Positions 1 through 10,307 of a stretch of 64,000 bases of DNA are shown here, piece after piece. The stretch is from NCBI GenBank assembly GCA_002914845.1, contig JXTC01000423.1, positions 3,438-67,437 of the forward strand, given 5' to 3'. The first letter of the stretch is position 1; the number at the start of each line of letters is the position of its first letter. The stretch comes from Trema orientale (Eukaryota > Streptophyta > Magnoliopsida > Rosales > Cannabaceae). Position numbers and translations under genes: made by a program. The notes beneath the pieces are model-generated. The model was not told the DNA's origin. It ran no database searches and worked only from the letters and a program-made list of their open reading frames with translations.

Positions 1-512
1 AATTTTTTTTTTTAAACAAATTTTCTTTCAATGTAGTTGCTTTATTCATTTTTTGTTATTTAAGAAAATAACTTATTCATAATATGAAAATTATGCTACC
101 TTGGATTTTACTTTTTGTTCAGTAAAAAAGAAATTTTATGAAATATTGAATATACAATAGTACATATAGAACTATATGCTTGATCTGCGGTATAAGTTCG
201 GAATTTCGTGTTCTCTCACTTATTATTTCTGCTATTATTAATATTATCTCTGTTATTTCTAACCTTTTATTTTCTGTAATTGACTTCTAGCTAATATTAT
301 GGTCAGTTTATTCACCTCCGTCAACTAGACCCTTTATTATTATTATTATTATTGCATCATTATATTATTATTATCATCTCACATAAGCAAGTTATCCTAG
401 TAACCGCTTTTGTGGCAAGGGTATCGTGGGAAGTGTTGTTGCTTATTACAACCGCATATCGGGTCTTAGATACTTAGGAAGTTTTGTGGTAACTATTGCG
501 TTATTATTACGT

Positions 513-563
513 CATTATTATTATTATTATTATCATCATCATCATCATCATCATTATTATTAT
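513..563. repeat. Trinucleotide microsatellite (ATT)n/(ATC)n
   Basis: A run of ATT units passes into ATC units and back to ATT. A shorter ATT tract lies at about 335-360, and the sequence after each tract is loosely similar, so the two may come from one old local duplication. There is no coding signal. Confidence 0.85.
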
Positions 564-1100
564 ATTGTAAGTACGTTATCTCTGCAACTGGTAACATGGC
601 AAGAGCGCCATAGAAAGTATCGTTTTCTATTTTGACCGCCCATGGGACTTCGACACGTGGCATGTATTGCGGTGACCCTTTCTGTGTATACCATGTGATC
701 TAACTTTATTCTCAATTATTCTTTACTTTGTTTTAATTATTCATAGGTCTTGTAAATTACTCATCCAATCCCGAACAATATATATATATATATATACTTT
801 TTAGAAAAAAAGCCAAAACGGCTTCCTTAAGAAAATAATAATAATAAAGCCAAAACAGTTTTTTAAAATAAAAAGACGTTATCCATTACCAGTTTTTTAA
901 AATAACAGCATTTTTTCATTTTTCTTTCTTTTGTTTCTAGAAGTGAAATAAGATGCAATGCCAAATTTTATTACAGGTCTAGGCTTGGGCTTTGGTGCAT
1001 TAAAAATGATGATCAGTGGCATCTGATTCCCTAAAATATCTGTTTTGTACGTAATAGGCACGCCCTTTTTTTTAATACCAATTCCGTCAGAGAAGACTAT

Positions 1101-1288
1101 GCCTGTTTAGGGTAACTTTTACTTCCTGAAGTAAAAACTCCAGAAGATCTTCCTGTAAAAGCTAGTGGGTCAATGCTTCATCAAAAAGATCTTCTAATTA
1201 AAAAAAAAATCTTTTGACAATTCATCCAAACACCCCCAAAAGTAACTTTTGGACTCCAAAAGATCTTTGGAAGCTATGCCAAACAGGC
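1101..1288. mobile_element. Possible small MITE with imperfect inverted ends
   Basis: The left end reads GCCTGTTTAGGG and the right end, reverse complemented, reads GCCTGTTTGGCA. Both ends also carry AGAAGATCTTCC/AAAGATCTTTTG-like sequence further in. Ends of the type GCCTGTTTGG occur in plant hAT-like MITEs. I could not confirm a target-site duplication, so the call is tentative. Confidence 0.4.
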
Positions 1289-1927
1289 CCGAAGTGTTCC
1301 GTTGAGAACTTTCACTCCTACTTCAAAAATTTGCACCTTAACGAGCAAAAGAAAAAAAAACTTCAAAAATTTGCGCCAAATGATGGAAACAGAAATCATA
1401 AAACATCATTTGGTTATGTTTCTTTTTCTTTTTCTTTTTTTTTTTTGGCGGACAAAATGATAATTCCTAGCATTATTTTTTATTCCTAGCTTTATTTTTT
1501 TTTCTTTTGATAAAATAGCATTCATTTATCTTATTAATGTATCGTCTCTAATTTCAATTGACCTTAAAAAAATTGAAATCATAATTAAACTCAGAAAGAT
1601 TGAGCGTTGAGAATTTGGTAATTCAATCATAATATACAATAAACCAAACAACATATAGCCCATCATGAAGAAATATATATATATATATATGTAATATATA
1701 TAGGTAATTCATTTGCGACGTCCAATTGGTAGTTTGAAAGTAGCTATAGGGAATGAAAAGAGTGTGAAGATTAAACAAATGCAACAATTCAAAAAAGCAG
1801 TCTTTAATAGTCCTTTTAAACATTACCTCAATCTTTAAGTGTCCTATAATAATCTTTTAAGGTGCTTTGTTACTATCCCATGTAAACTACCTCGCATCCA
1901 ATAACTAAGAAACATTCAATAGATCAA

Positions 1928-3137
1928 ATGGAGCCATCAGCCAACTATTTTCACATGAAAGATGTTGGAGCTCGGACTAAGGTTTCTGAAAAGAGGTAAT
2001 TAGTCTTACATAATCATCTCAATATGGTATAAATTATGTGCAATTTTCCTTAAAAAAAATTTACTAGATGTCCAATGTTCAGGGAAAATGAAGCAAATTA
2101 AAACAAACAAAAATGAAATTAACAAACTTGAAAAAAAAAAGGTCAAGTCAACACTTTTAAATCAGGATAGGCCTAATAGTTCCTGAAATCAGTTTGAAGT
2201 TCTTAAAAGCTCAATCTTTTGATCAAGATAGGCCTTATAGCTAATTTAACGAAAAGGGTATTCAAATATGACAGAAACTCTTATTCCACAAGTATAGTAT
2301 AATCAAATCCAAGTCTATAATGTGGAGTTCTCTGTTAGGTTGGCGGGAAAAGTTGCAGTCATAACCGGCGGGGCAAGAGGGATAGGAGCGGCCACGGCGA
2401 AGGTCTTCGCGCAAAATGGAGCTCATGTCATCGTTGCCGACATCCTCGACGACCTTGGCGCAGCCCTGGCGGACTCGATTGGCGGCCGATACATACACTG
2501 CGACGTCGCGAAAGAAACCGACGTGGAATCCGCCGTTGATCTCGCCATAAGATGGAAAGGCCAACTGGACATCATGTTCAACAATGCCGGAGTCTCTGGC
2601 CCCACCGGAGGAAGCATAACAAGCCTAGACATGGGCCAAGTTCAGTACCTTCTTTCTGTCAACGTCCTCGGCATGTTACACGGAACAAAGTACGCAGCCA
2701 GAGCCATGATCAGGGCTCAAAACAGGGGAAGCATTATATGCACGTCGAGCTCGGCGGGCATTATGGGAGGCTTAGGATCTCATGCCTATACATTATCAAA
2801 GGAAGCCATTAATGGGTTCGTTAGGAGCTCCGCTTGTGAGCTTGGAGTCCATGGGATTCGAGTTAACTCGATTTCGCCACATGGGGTTCCCACAGAGATG
2901 CTGGTTAGTGCATATAGAAAGTTTGTTGGGAAAGCTGATATGAAGGCTGAGGATGTGGGGAAACTGGTTGGTGAGAGGGGAAGCTTGCTGCGAGGGAGAG
3001 CAGGAGCTGTGGAGGACGTGGCTATGGCTGCTCTGTTCTTGGCCAGTGAAGAAGCGGGCTTTATCACGGCTCATAATCTTGTCCTTGATGGGGGTTATAC
3101 TTCTGCTAATAGTGCCATGAGCTTTATTTATCAGTAA
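1928..3137 (+). CDS. Short-chain dehydrogenase/reductase, two exons
   Basis: A classical NAD(P)-dependent short-chain dehydrogenase of 288 residues, probably in the plant SDR110C group that includes xanthoxin dehydrogenase, secoisolariciresinol dehydrogenase and SDR2-like enzymes. The model is exon 1 at 1928-1995 and exon 2 at 2339-3137. The large open frame alone has no ATG: it starts at a GTG with an in-frame stop just upstream. Splicing from AAGAG|GTAATT to CTGTTAG|G restores a continuous start. Visible motifs are the cofactor motif TGGARGIG (32-39), an Asp at 57 after the second strand that suggests NAD preference, NNAG (104-107), and the catalytic triad Ser160, Tyr173 and Lys177 in YTLSK. 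The C-terminal part around SPHGVPTEML fits the family. The substrate cannot be told from sequence. The family is certain; exon 1 is inferred by eye. Confidence 0.88.
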
Positions 3138-3844
3138 TTTGGAAAAGAGATTTTGGAATATTTATGTCTTTAGTTATCGAAATTGAAATAACTGATAAAA
3201 TACTTGCTTTGAGATTTGCCCATTCCATGAGCTTTAAGTTCTGCCTACTAACAAAAATTAAAGTAGGGATTTTTGCTTTCTATACGATCGTCGTAATGGT
3301 TATAAACTAGAAGTTTGTATTTAAGGTTCTGCCTATTAACAAAAATTAAAGTAGGGATTTTTATTTTTTTTATACAATCGTCGTAATGGTTACAAATTAA
3401 GAGTTAGTATTAAAGATAAAGTAGAGGTGTAGTTCGAACTCTACACCTAGTACTTCTTAAAGAAAAATCTTTGCTACACGAGCTACCAGCTCGTGGTAAG
3501 TAGGGATTTTTGCTTGTTTTATAGACAATGTTGCACTTAAATCTTACATCTTAATAACAAGCGGAAAGTAGTAATTTCCCTATTAGTGTTTAAATATCAA
3601 CCATCGAAATGGAACAAATTTAATTTGATGGTTATGATTTTCTTTTTATATGGGTATTAGTACAATCATTTTTTTTATTTATTATCGATAGATAAATTAA
3701 TATTGACTGTTCAATTTCAATCTAACGGTTATATAATTAATTATATTAGAATAAATTCTAATTGAATTAATTGATAACATTTATATATATTGATTTACTC
3801 GGTGATAGTAATGAAAAAAGATACCTCTTGAACTAGCTAATATG
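3138..3844. repeat. Spacer with an 88-bp tandem duplication
   Basis: Just after the dehydrogenase stop codon a unit of 88 bp starting GTTCTGCC is repeated twice (3238-3325 and 3326 to about 3410) with a few differences. A perfect palindromic stretch, GTAGTTCGAACTCTAC-like, follows near 3428-3447. It resembles a tRNA-type B box and could be a SINE remnant, but no A box is clear. No gene is seen. Confidence 0.7.
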
Positions 3845-4226
3845 TAGGGGTGGCAATATAGGTCATGACACGATAACACGACTCGAAACCCGCACGATTA
3901 GCTGAACCAGCTTGACACGAAATTGACTCGAATTGACACGATTAAGTAATTTTTTAATAAATTATATTAAATAATTATTTTCAAAAAAATATTTTTTCAT
4001 GAATTTCTTGTAAATAAAATAAAAAACATAAAGCTAATGAACTAATTTCTCTTACTATAGTAGAACTTAATTAAAAAAATCGAGTAAACTAACAATTATA
4101 CTATTTATATACGTTTTGACCCATCAATCTGCACGTCGTTTTCATTAAATAGGTGCACGTAGGTTAACCTGTTAACGACACGATTTAATTAGGTTAAACA
4201 CGACAAGACACAGATTGCCACCCCTA
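3845..4226. mobile_element. hAT-superfamily MITE with perfect 8-bp TSD
   Basis: The element begins TAGGGGTGGCAAT and ends ATTGCCACCCCTA, giving inverted ends of about 13 bp. It is flanked on both sides by the identical 8-bp duplication CTAATATG (3837-3844 and 4227-4234). The interior has repeated CACGA/TCGTG motifs and is AT-rich with no coding capacity. The 8-bp TSD and these ends are typical of non-autonomous hAT elements of eudicots. A larger relative lies at 51890-52521. Confidence 0.9.
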
Positions 4227-4736
4227 CTAATATGTATATATATGTGTGGGGGGTTGTTGCCCCGTAAGTTGGACCTGTAAGGAATGTTCAGGAGATAGTA
4301 CTTGAAATTGAAATCCATGCAACTGAAAAAAAGAAAAAGAGACAAAGTGGGGTTGCCCCATAATGGGAAGTTGAGTGCATAAGTGGAAATTTGAGAGCTT
4401 GAGGCAGAAGAATGACTTGGCTCATAATATGGGAAAATGGGCTTTTAGCCAATTCATCGCTTTTTCAAAATATTTGAGTTTTCTGCCACCAACTATATCA
4501 GTGAGCACTAACGATGTGAGGCTCCCAGTTTGCTCTGGAGGTCGTAAAATGAGACGAGCTTGCCGGAGCACCCCGAAAGTTGCTGTCTTTATGTACTTTT
4601 AAGCACATCCATTTCTCCATTAGTCAGCCATAACAGTATCATATCAAATACCGCGACATTTGAGCTTCACCAGTTTCACCATTTTTTTACCTGGTACCAT
4701 AACCATCCTCTATTGTGAGGTTTCTCTGATAAGTCA

Positions 4737-6854
4737 ATGGCTCATATTGTTCATGCCAAGGCAGTGAAGGATGGTACCGTTCGGAGTTTGAACTTGGCGA
4801 ATTACCTGCTGAGTTTGTGTGTAAAATCTCAGAACTTTGGCTATGCACACAAGTTGTTTGATGAAATACCTGGCAGGGATGTCCGATCGTGGACAATTCT
4901 TATTTCGGGTTTGGCTCGAATTGGTTCCTTTAGAATGGTTTTGGAACTTTTTAGGACAATGCTGATGGAGGGTGTTCGTCCAAACCAGTTTACATTATCT
5001 AGTCTTTTGAGGTTGTGTTCTAGTGAAAATGAGCCTAAGATGGGTAAAGGAATTCATGGGTGGATACTGAGAAATGGGATTGATTTCGATGTTGCATTAG
5101 AGAACTCTGTTCTTGATTTTTATGTAAAATGTGGTGCCTTTCATTATGCAGAAAGATTATTTAAAAGGAGAACAGAGACAGACACAATTGCTTGGAATAT
5201 TATGATCGGTGGACATATGCGTATTGGAGATGTGGAGAAGTCTCTAGATTTGTTTAGTAGATTGCCTTTCAAGGATGTTGCTAGTTGGAATACGATTATA
5301 GATGGGCTAATGCGAAAAGGGTATGAGAGAACTGCTTTGGAGCTACTCTATCAGATGGCCAAAAATGGACCTGCATTGAATGAATTCACTTTCTCCACAG
5401 CTCTGGTTTTGGCTTCGACTTTATCACTCTGGGAACTTGGGAGACAAATTCACAGCCTTGTTCTTATATTAGGTATTCACAATAAGGGTTTCATAAGAAC
5501 TTCACTTATAGATTTTTATTGCAAGTGCGGGAAAATGGAACAGGCATTAGTGATCTTCAGAAAGATACCTCAGGTTTATTTGCACTCTCTAAATCCCATT
5601 GTTACTCGAGATGAATCAGTGACAGAAATCATTGCATGGAGTTCACTGATTTCTGGGTTTGTTTATAATAATGAATATGAAGATGCTTTACAAACTTTTA
5701 TTTCTATGATTCGTGAACATATTGGCGTAGACAGATTTACAGTCACAACCATTGCCTCTGTCTGTGCTAATATTGGGAGTCTAACCCTTGGTCAACAGAT
5801 CCATGCATACAATCAGAAAATTGGGCACCAACTGGATTTTCACTTAGGTTCCTCACTGGTTGATATGTATTCCAAATGTGGAAGCCTAGAGGATGCTCGG
5901 ATGATTTTTAAACAAGCTTCTAGTCCCAATGTTGTGTTGTGGACATCAATGGTTTCTGCGTGTGCTTTACATGGGCAAGGACGCGAGGCAATTCGTATTT
6001 TCGAACTCATGATAAAAGAAGGAGTTAAACCAAATGAAATTTCTTTTACAGTGGTTTTAAGTGCATGCAGCCACGCAGGACTTCTTGAAGAAGGCTGCAA
6101 CTACTTCCAATTGATGAAAGAAGTTTATCACATCAAGCCTGGAGTTGAACACTTAACTTGTATGGTTGATCTTTATGGCCGGGCCGGTCGCTTGGATGAG
6201 GCTAAGGAGTTTATTCAAAGAAATCATATCTCTAATCAGAGTTTAATTTTGAAATCACTACTATCTTCTTGCAGACTTCACAAAAATATAGAAATGGGAA
6301 ACTGGGTTTCTGAAAAGCTCCTCCACCTTGGATCATTAGATGCCGGATCCCATGTTTTGTTTTCGAATTCGTGTGCTATCAATCACAGATGGGAAGAAGC
6401 AGCTAAAATGAGGAACTTGATGAGACAGAGAGGAATCAATAAACTCCCTGGTCAATCTTGGATCCAACTTAAGAACCAAGTCCACACTTTTGTCATGGGA
6501 GATAGGTCTCATCCTCGTGAAGCAGAGATATACTCGTACTTGGATGAGCTGATTGGAAGATTGAAGGAGATCGGTTACTCATACACAACGGAACAGGTAA
6601 CGCAGGATGTAGAAGAAGAACAAGGCGAACTGTTTCTCGGTCATCACAGTGAAAAGCTTGCCATTGCTTATGGACTCATCAGCACGCCATCCGGGACTCC
6701 AATTCGAATTATGAAAAATCTTAGAGTTTGTACCGACTGTCATAACTTTATCAAGTATGCTTCTCAGCTTTTGGGTCGGGAAATCATTGTGAGAGATATC
6801 CGCCGGTTCCATCACTTGAAACATGGTTCCTGCTCTTGTGGAGATTACTGGTGA
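4737..6854 (+). CDS. Pentatricopeptide repeat protein, PLS class, DYW subclass
   Basis: A 705-residue intronless protein made of tandem P, L and S pentatricopeptide repeats, each with the usual WNxxIxG, KCG and A-LF signatures, followed by E/E+ motifs and a C-terminal DYW domain ending GDYW. The DYW domain shows the cytidine-deaminase-like zinc signature: His637-x-Glu639 in HSEKLA, and Cys665-x2-Cys668 in VCTDC. Proteins of this class perform C-to-U RNA editing in mitochondria or plastids. A stop codon lies in frame 24 bases upstream of the ATG. The N-terminus starts inside an L-type helix (HAKAVKDG) without a clear organelle targeting peptide, so an upstream exon or an N-terminal truncation cannot be excluded. 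Which editing site it serves cannot be read from sequence. Confidence 0.93.
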   Translation: MAHIVHAKAVKDGTVRSLNLANYLLSLCVKSQNFGYAHKLFDEIPGRDVRSWTILISGLARIGSFRMVLELFRTMLMEGVRPNQFTLSSLLRLCSSENEPKMGKGIHGWILRNGIDFDVALENSVLDFYVKCGAFHYAERLFKRRTETDTIAWNIMIGGHMRIGDVEKSLDLFSRLPFKDVASWNTIIDGLMRKGYERTALELLYQMAKNGPALNEFTFSTALVLASTLSLWELGRQIHSLVLILGIHNKGFIRTSLIDFYCKCGKMEQALVIFRKIPQVYLHSLNPIVTRDESVTEIIAWSSLISGFVYNNEYEDALQTFISMIREHIGVDRFTVTTIASVCANIGSLTLGQQIHAYNQKIGHQLDFHLGSSLVDMYSKCGSLEDARMIFKQASSPNVVLWTSMVSACALHGQGREAIRIFELMIKEGVKPNEISFTVVLSACSHAGLLEEGCNYFQLMKEVYHIKPGVEHLTCMVDLYGRAGRLDEAKEFIQRNHISNQSLILKSLLSSCRLHKNIEMGNWVSEKLLHLGSLDAGSHVLFSNSCAINHRWEEAAKMRNLMRQRGINKLPGQSWIQLKNQVHTFVMGDRSHPREAEIYSYLDELIGRLKEIGYSYTTEQVTQDVEEEQGELFLGHHSEKLAIAYGLISTPSGTPIRIMKNLRVCTDCHNFIKYASQLLGREIIVRDIRRFHHLKHGSCSCGDYW

Positions 6855-9043
6855 GTGGTGAGGTCCTAACATATGTTATCTTTGCAAGTATACAACTCTT
6901 TATAAAGGAAGCCGTTTATTGTCCTTTCTCTTTCTGCAACTAAATGAAGAAAATGTGGATATCCCACTATGTGTTCTCTGGATCCAACCTTTACTGGGTC
7001 TTTTCTCCAATGGATATTGAAACTGTAGGTAATATTTTGTATGCATCTGATTATGGCGTACAGTCATCGAGTTTTTCTTCATCTAGTTTTTTTTTTTTTT
7101 TTTTGTCTAGTTGATCAGAGTTTCAATGTACTTGTTTATCATCCTTGTGTTTCACTTTAATACTTGTGAATTACGACTTTAGATGCTACTCTACTGCTTC
7201 AATCATTCTTCTTGAATAGACAACAAGAATACACAAGGGAGTGCTTCATATAGAGCAAGTTTAAAGTTGGTGAATGTCCTGTGATTTCAAGCGAGAGGTT
7301 TACTTTTTACCTTGGAGTTGAACACCAGTTAACGCGGTTCTATAGGTTACTGTCGCGTAAATATATCCAGGTATTGGTATACGGCTGCCGTTGTTGGTGG
7401 AAAATGGTAAAAGAGCATAGGAGACAAAACGACAACCAAGATAAAAAACGATAACCAACTACGTAAATGACAACCAACCAGAAAAACGACAATAATTTAA
7501 AAGATGAAAAAACGACAATGAACTTAAGAATGATACCAAACAACGACAACTGGAAGAACTAAAATGAATTAAATGACAATGATTAGAAACGACATCAAAT
7601 AGAAAACCACAACAATAACAAAAAAGACAGTACATGTAAAACAAGACAAAAAGGAAAGTGATGAGTACATATATAAACGACCATGAATGAAAATGCTACA
7701 ACTGACAACAAAAGATGAAACGAAAACAATCGAAAAAACGATAGCAAAAGCTGAAAACAACGGCCCAGAGTTTTCACGACAATGAATTAAAGAAACGACC
7801 TACAAAAAATGAAACGACAACAAAAGCTGAAAAACGACAAGAATATCTTATATGGCAAGTACAACGACAACAATAACAATTAACCGCGTGATTATTACAG
7901 ATGAGAATAACATGGAAGAAAGACAAGAAATTTAGAAACAACCACCACAATCAAACAAAAAACTGATTGATATATAATCAATCAACACAAACCAGTTGAA
8001 AAAACTTTTCGAAACCCAATTGAGATAATCTTAATTTGTTAACCTCATTTATCTCTCTTTTTTTCCCCTAATTTTTGTTTCATCTTGAATAAACTTCTTG
8101 TTTAATTCAGGTCGACTTGGCCACGAGTTTGTTGGGTTTCTTCTTAAAATTACAGGAAGAGCAGGGTAGTGGTCCCAAATCTTAGGTAAATATTCCTAGT
8201 GGTGTATTCAACCCTGTAATGTAAGGGCCTCTCTTTGGTTACCAAATATGTTCATTTTTCTATTCTTCCAATCCATCATATCCTCTGCTTCTTTAAACTC
8301 AAGAAATACCCAATATGGTCTAGATAGCCATTGAGCTCAAAGTTTAACAACACCGAGAATCCAATATTGCTTAGAATGTACTTCTTGAATGTTGAGTTGA
8401 AACTAAGTAAACCAAAAAAGGCCTAACAAAAAATACATCAAAGAACTTTGATACGTTGGCTTTCTCTACAAGAGAGGTAAGTGAAGGTGGGACCCCACCG
8501 TATTGGGAGACTTGGAGAATAAAAAGTGTTTTGTTTTCCCTTTTCTTTTTTACCATTTTTTTTTTTTTTTTTTTTTTTTTTGTGAGGAGCCAACCCAGAA
8601 CTTAATGGAACTGAAAGTGGATTTAACTAACATTCGAAGGTTATTTATGTACGTCCAACTGTACACGTGGGGTTTGGGATTGGAAGATTGCATATTAGGT
8701 TGAACTTCATTATTGGAAGATAGGTTAATATTTAATGTTGATATATACAAATATATTCTACGTCCAAACATACCCTTTAGTTAGTTGCCTGGATATCTTT
8801 GTCTTCCACCTAACAGGCTTATATTACTTATGTAGCTTGACTTTCTATACGTAAAATTATTGTGACTTGATATCAAAGCCAGTTATACCTTATTATAACA
8901 AACCAATTCCACTTCCCAGTTTGCTTTTCATCAACCAAACCATTTTCATTTCCATTACTGTTTCTATTTCAATCTAAGATAGCTCTGTGTCTTTCTCTGC
9001 CTTTCTCTGAGAGTAGTACTGTTTTTGGCGAACGGAAAAGAAA
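6855..9043. other. Intergenic region with degenerate ACGACAA array
   Basis: No gene is seen. The first part is the 3' flank of the PPR gene. The middle (about 7400-7880) is an A-rich array of loosely spaced ACGACAA/AACGACAA motifs. A T run of more than 20 bases sits near 8557-8581. The last part, before 9044, is the promoter and leader of the RIC4-like gene. Open frames on the minus strand here (rich in Phe, Ser and Val) are translations of the A-rich array and are not genes. Confidence 0.6.
7400..7880. repeat. Degenerate ACGACAA motif array
   Basis: More than a dozen copies of ACGACAA or one-base variants (ACGATAA, ATGACAA) are spaced irregularly in an A-rich strand with almost no T-rich patches. 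A shorter stretch with the same motif (GACGACAA, AACGACAA, ACGATAACAA) lies at about 50540-50720, ending exactly at the seipin fragment. No fixed period is visible, so this is not a classical satellite. Confidence 0.6.
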
Positions 9044-9167
9044 ATGAGAGAAAGAATGGAAAGACTCGTGCTCCTTCCTTTCTCAATGGGTTGCGTCTCT
9101 GAATCAAGCGTTGCTGTTGGTGTACAGCAACCAAGAAGATCCAAGACTGACACAATACCATCTTCAA

Positions 9168-9216
<49 letters not shown>

Positions 9217-9809
9217 TTTTCTTTGGCTTATCTGACATTGTTGTTATGTTTTCCTTTGAGAAGGGCCTAAGGAAGTGGATCAAGAAGATGAAGATGACGA
9301 TGATGAGAGCTTGTCGGGTGAAAGCACAAAGAGCTCATTTAGATCTCTGAACCTTCCAAAGCCAAACATATCTACTGGAATCAATAGGCTCTTCAAGGGT
9401 TTCAAGAACTTCTCTCAAATTTTTGGTAAGTCCCTACCAAATGTCAATCATGATTTTCATATGGAATATTGGTTTTTCTTTATAAAATGATAAAGAACAT
9501 AATATTGTATGCGTTATATGTTGTCATCTTTAAAGACTGTTTTCCTGGTTTTGTTGGCACTCGACAGTGTACAAGGAAGAAATGGAAGACCTGGATATTG
9601 ACATGGAAATAGGGGGTCCTACAGATGTGAAGCATGTCACACACATTGGCTGGGATGGTTCTACAACACATAACGACGCCGTTAAGGGTTGGGAGAATCT
9701 CATTTCTCCTGATTTGCTCTCTGTTCCATCTGTTCCTTGGAGGCCATCATTTGAGTTCCCCATGGCTGCGCAGCCTGAAGCACCTCTTGTTAAGGGCTCC
9801 GCCTCTTAA
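9044..9809 (+). CDS. RIC4: ROP-interactive CRIB motif-containing protein, RIC4-like
   Basis: An effector of plant Rho (ROP) GTPases; RIC4 links active ROP to cortical actin in polarised growth. The model has three exons: 9044-9170, 9261-9425 and 9568-9809, giving 177 residues. The start MRERMERLVLLPFSMGC matches the known RIC4 N-terminus, which fixes the ATG at 9044 rather than 9056. A basic segment, INRLFKGFKNFSQIF, sits before the CRIB motif, as in other RICs. The CRIB motif is at residues 112-128 (IGGPTDVKHVTHIGWDG) with the invariant His and Trp residues. Intron 1 is only 90 bp and is mostly a CT microsatellite that begins at the donor; its acceptor is a GAGAAG tandem (9260 or 9263). RIC2 is the nearest alternative name. 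Confidence 0.87.
9172..9213. repeat. (CT)n microsatellite inside RIC4-like intron 1
   Basis: About 21 CT repeats start within the splice donor itself (exon|GTCTCT) and fill nearly half of the 90-bp intron. Read as protein it gives a Ser-Leu run that should not be annotated as coding. Confidence 0.95.
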
Positions 9810-9900
9810 CTTGGACAAGAGAAAGAGATGATCATGTTGGTGACACCACTGGGTTCGTCATATTTAAATTGTATCTAGATCAGGACCAAGTTCAAATTCA

Positions 9901-9946
<46 letters not shown>

Positions 9947-10307
9947 GTACTTAATTTGTGGTGAATGTCTGAAGCTTTATATATGCTGTGATGTGATTAC
10001 TGTGGTCGTCTGTAATTATATAAATAGGTATGATATCACCTATATATACAAAGATTTGGCATTTAAATAGAAAATTTGGCATTTAAATAGAAACCTTATA
10101 CCCTGACCAGCTTCAATTATATATCAAACTTCAAAAAAAAAGGAAAATGGAAGAGAACTCAAATAGGAATAGGAATCCAAACTTGAAGTGCATTAATGGT
10201 AACAAAGTGAGTCAACACTAAATATACAAATTTGTTCCATTTACTTCACAAAACAAAGGCATACACCATATGAACTTGAAGGAGAAAAAACAACAACAAC
10301 ATATTGT
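9810..10307. other. Convergent 3' flanks of RIC4-like and PSAL, with CT tract
   Basis: The spacer holds the 3' ends of two genes that face each other. A second (CT)n tract of about 20 units lies at 9904-9943, probably in the 3' UTR of the RIC4-like gene. A short direct repeat, GGCATTTAAATAGAAA, occurs twice near 10057-10092. No other gene is seen. Confidence 0.7.

Larger units (their letters stand above)
1..1927. other. AT-rich intergenic region, no gene seen
   Basis: No supportable gene was found. The stretch holds long A/T runs, a TTA/TCA trinucleotide tract near 513-563, a short TA tract near 779-795, and a possible small inverted-repeat element near 1101-1288. Short open frames here are made of translated microsatellite (Tyr/His runs) or poly-T sequence. 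The end of the stretch is the promoter and 5' leader of the dehydrogenase gene starting at 1928. Confidence 0.6.

Noticed and set aside
426-635. Open frame with Tyr and His runs
   Set aside because: It is a translation of the ATT/ATC microsatellite and has no domain.
7340-7777. Overlapping hydrophobic minus-strand frames
   Set aside because: All are by-products of the A-rich ACGACAA array; none has a domain or splice support.
9044-9235. RIC4-like exon 1 read through into a Ser-Leu run
   Set aside because: The run is the intronic CT microsatellite; a splice donor at 9171 and a homologous downstream exon fit better.
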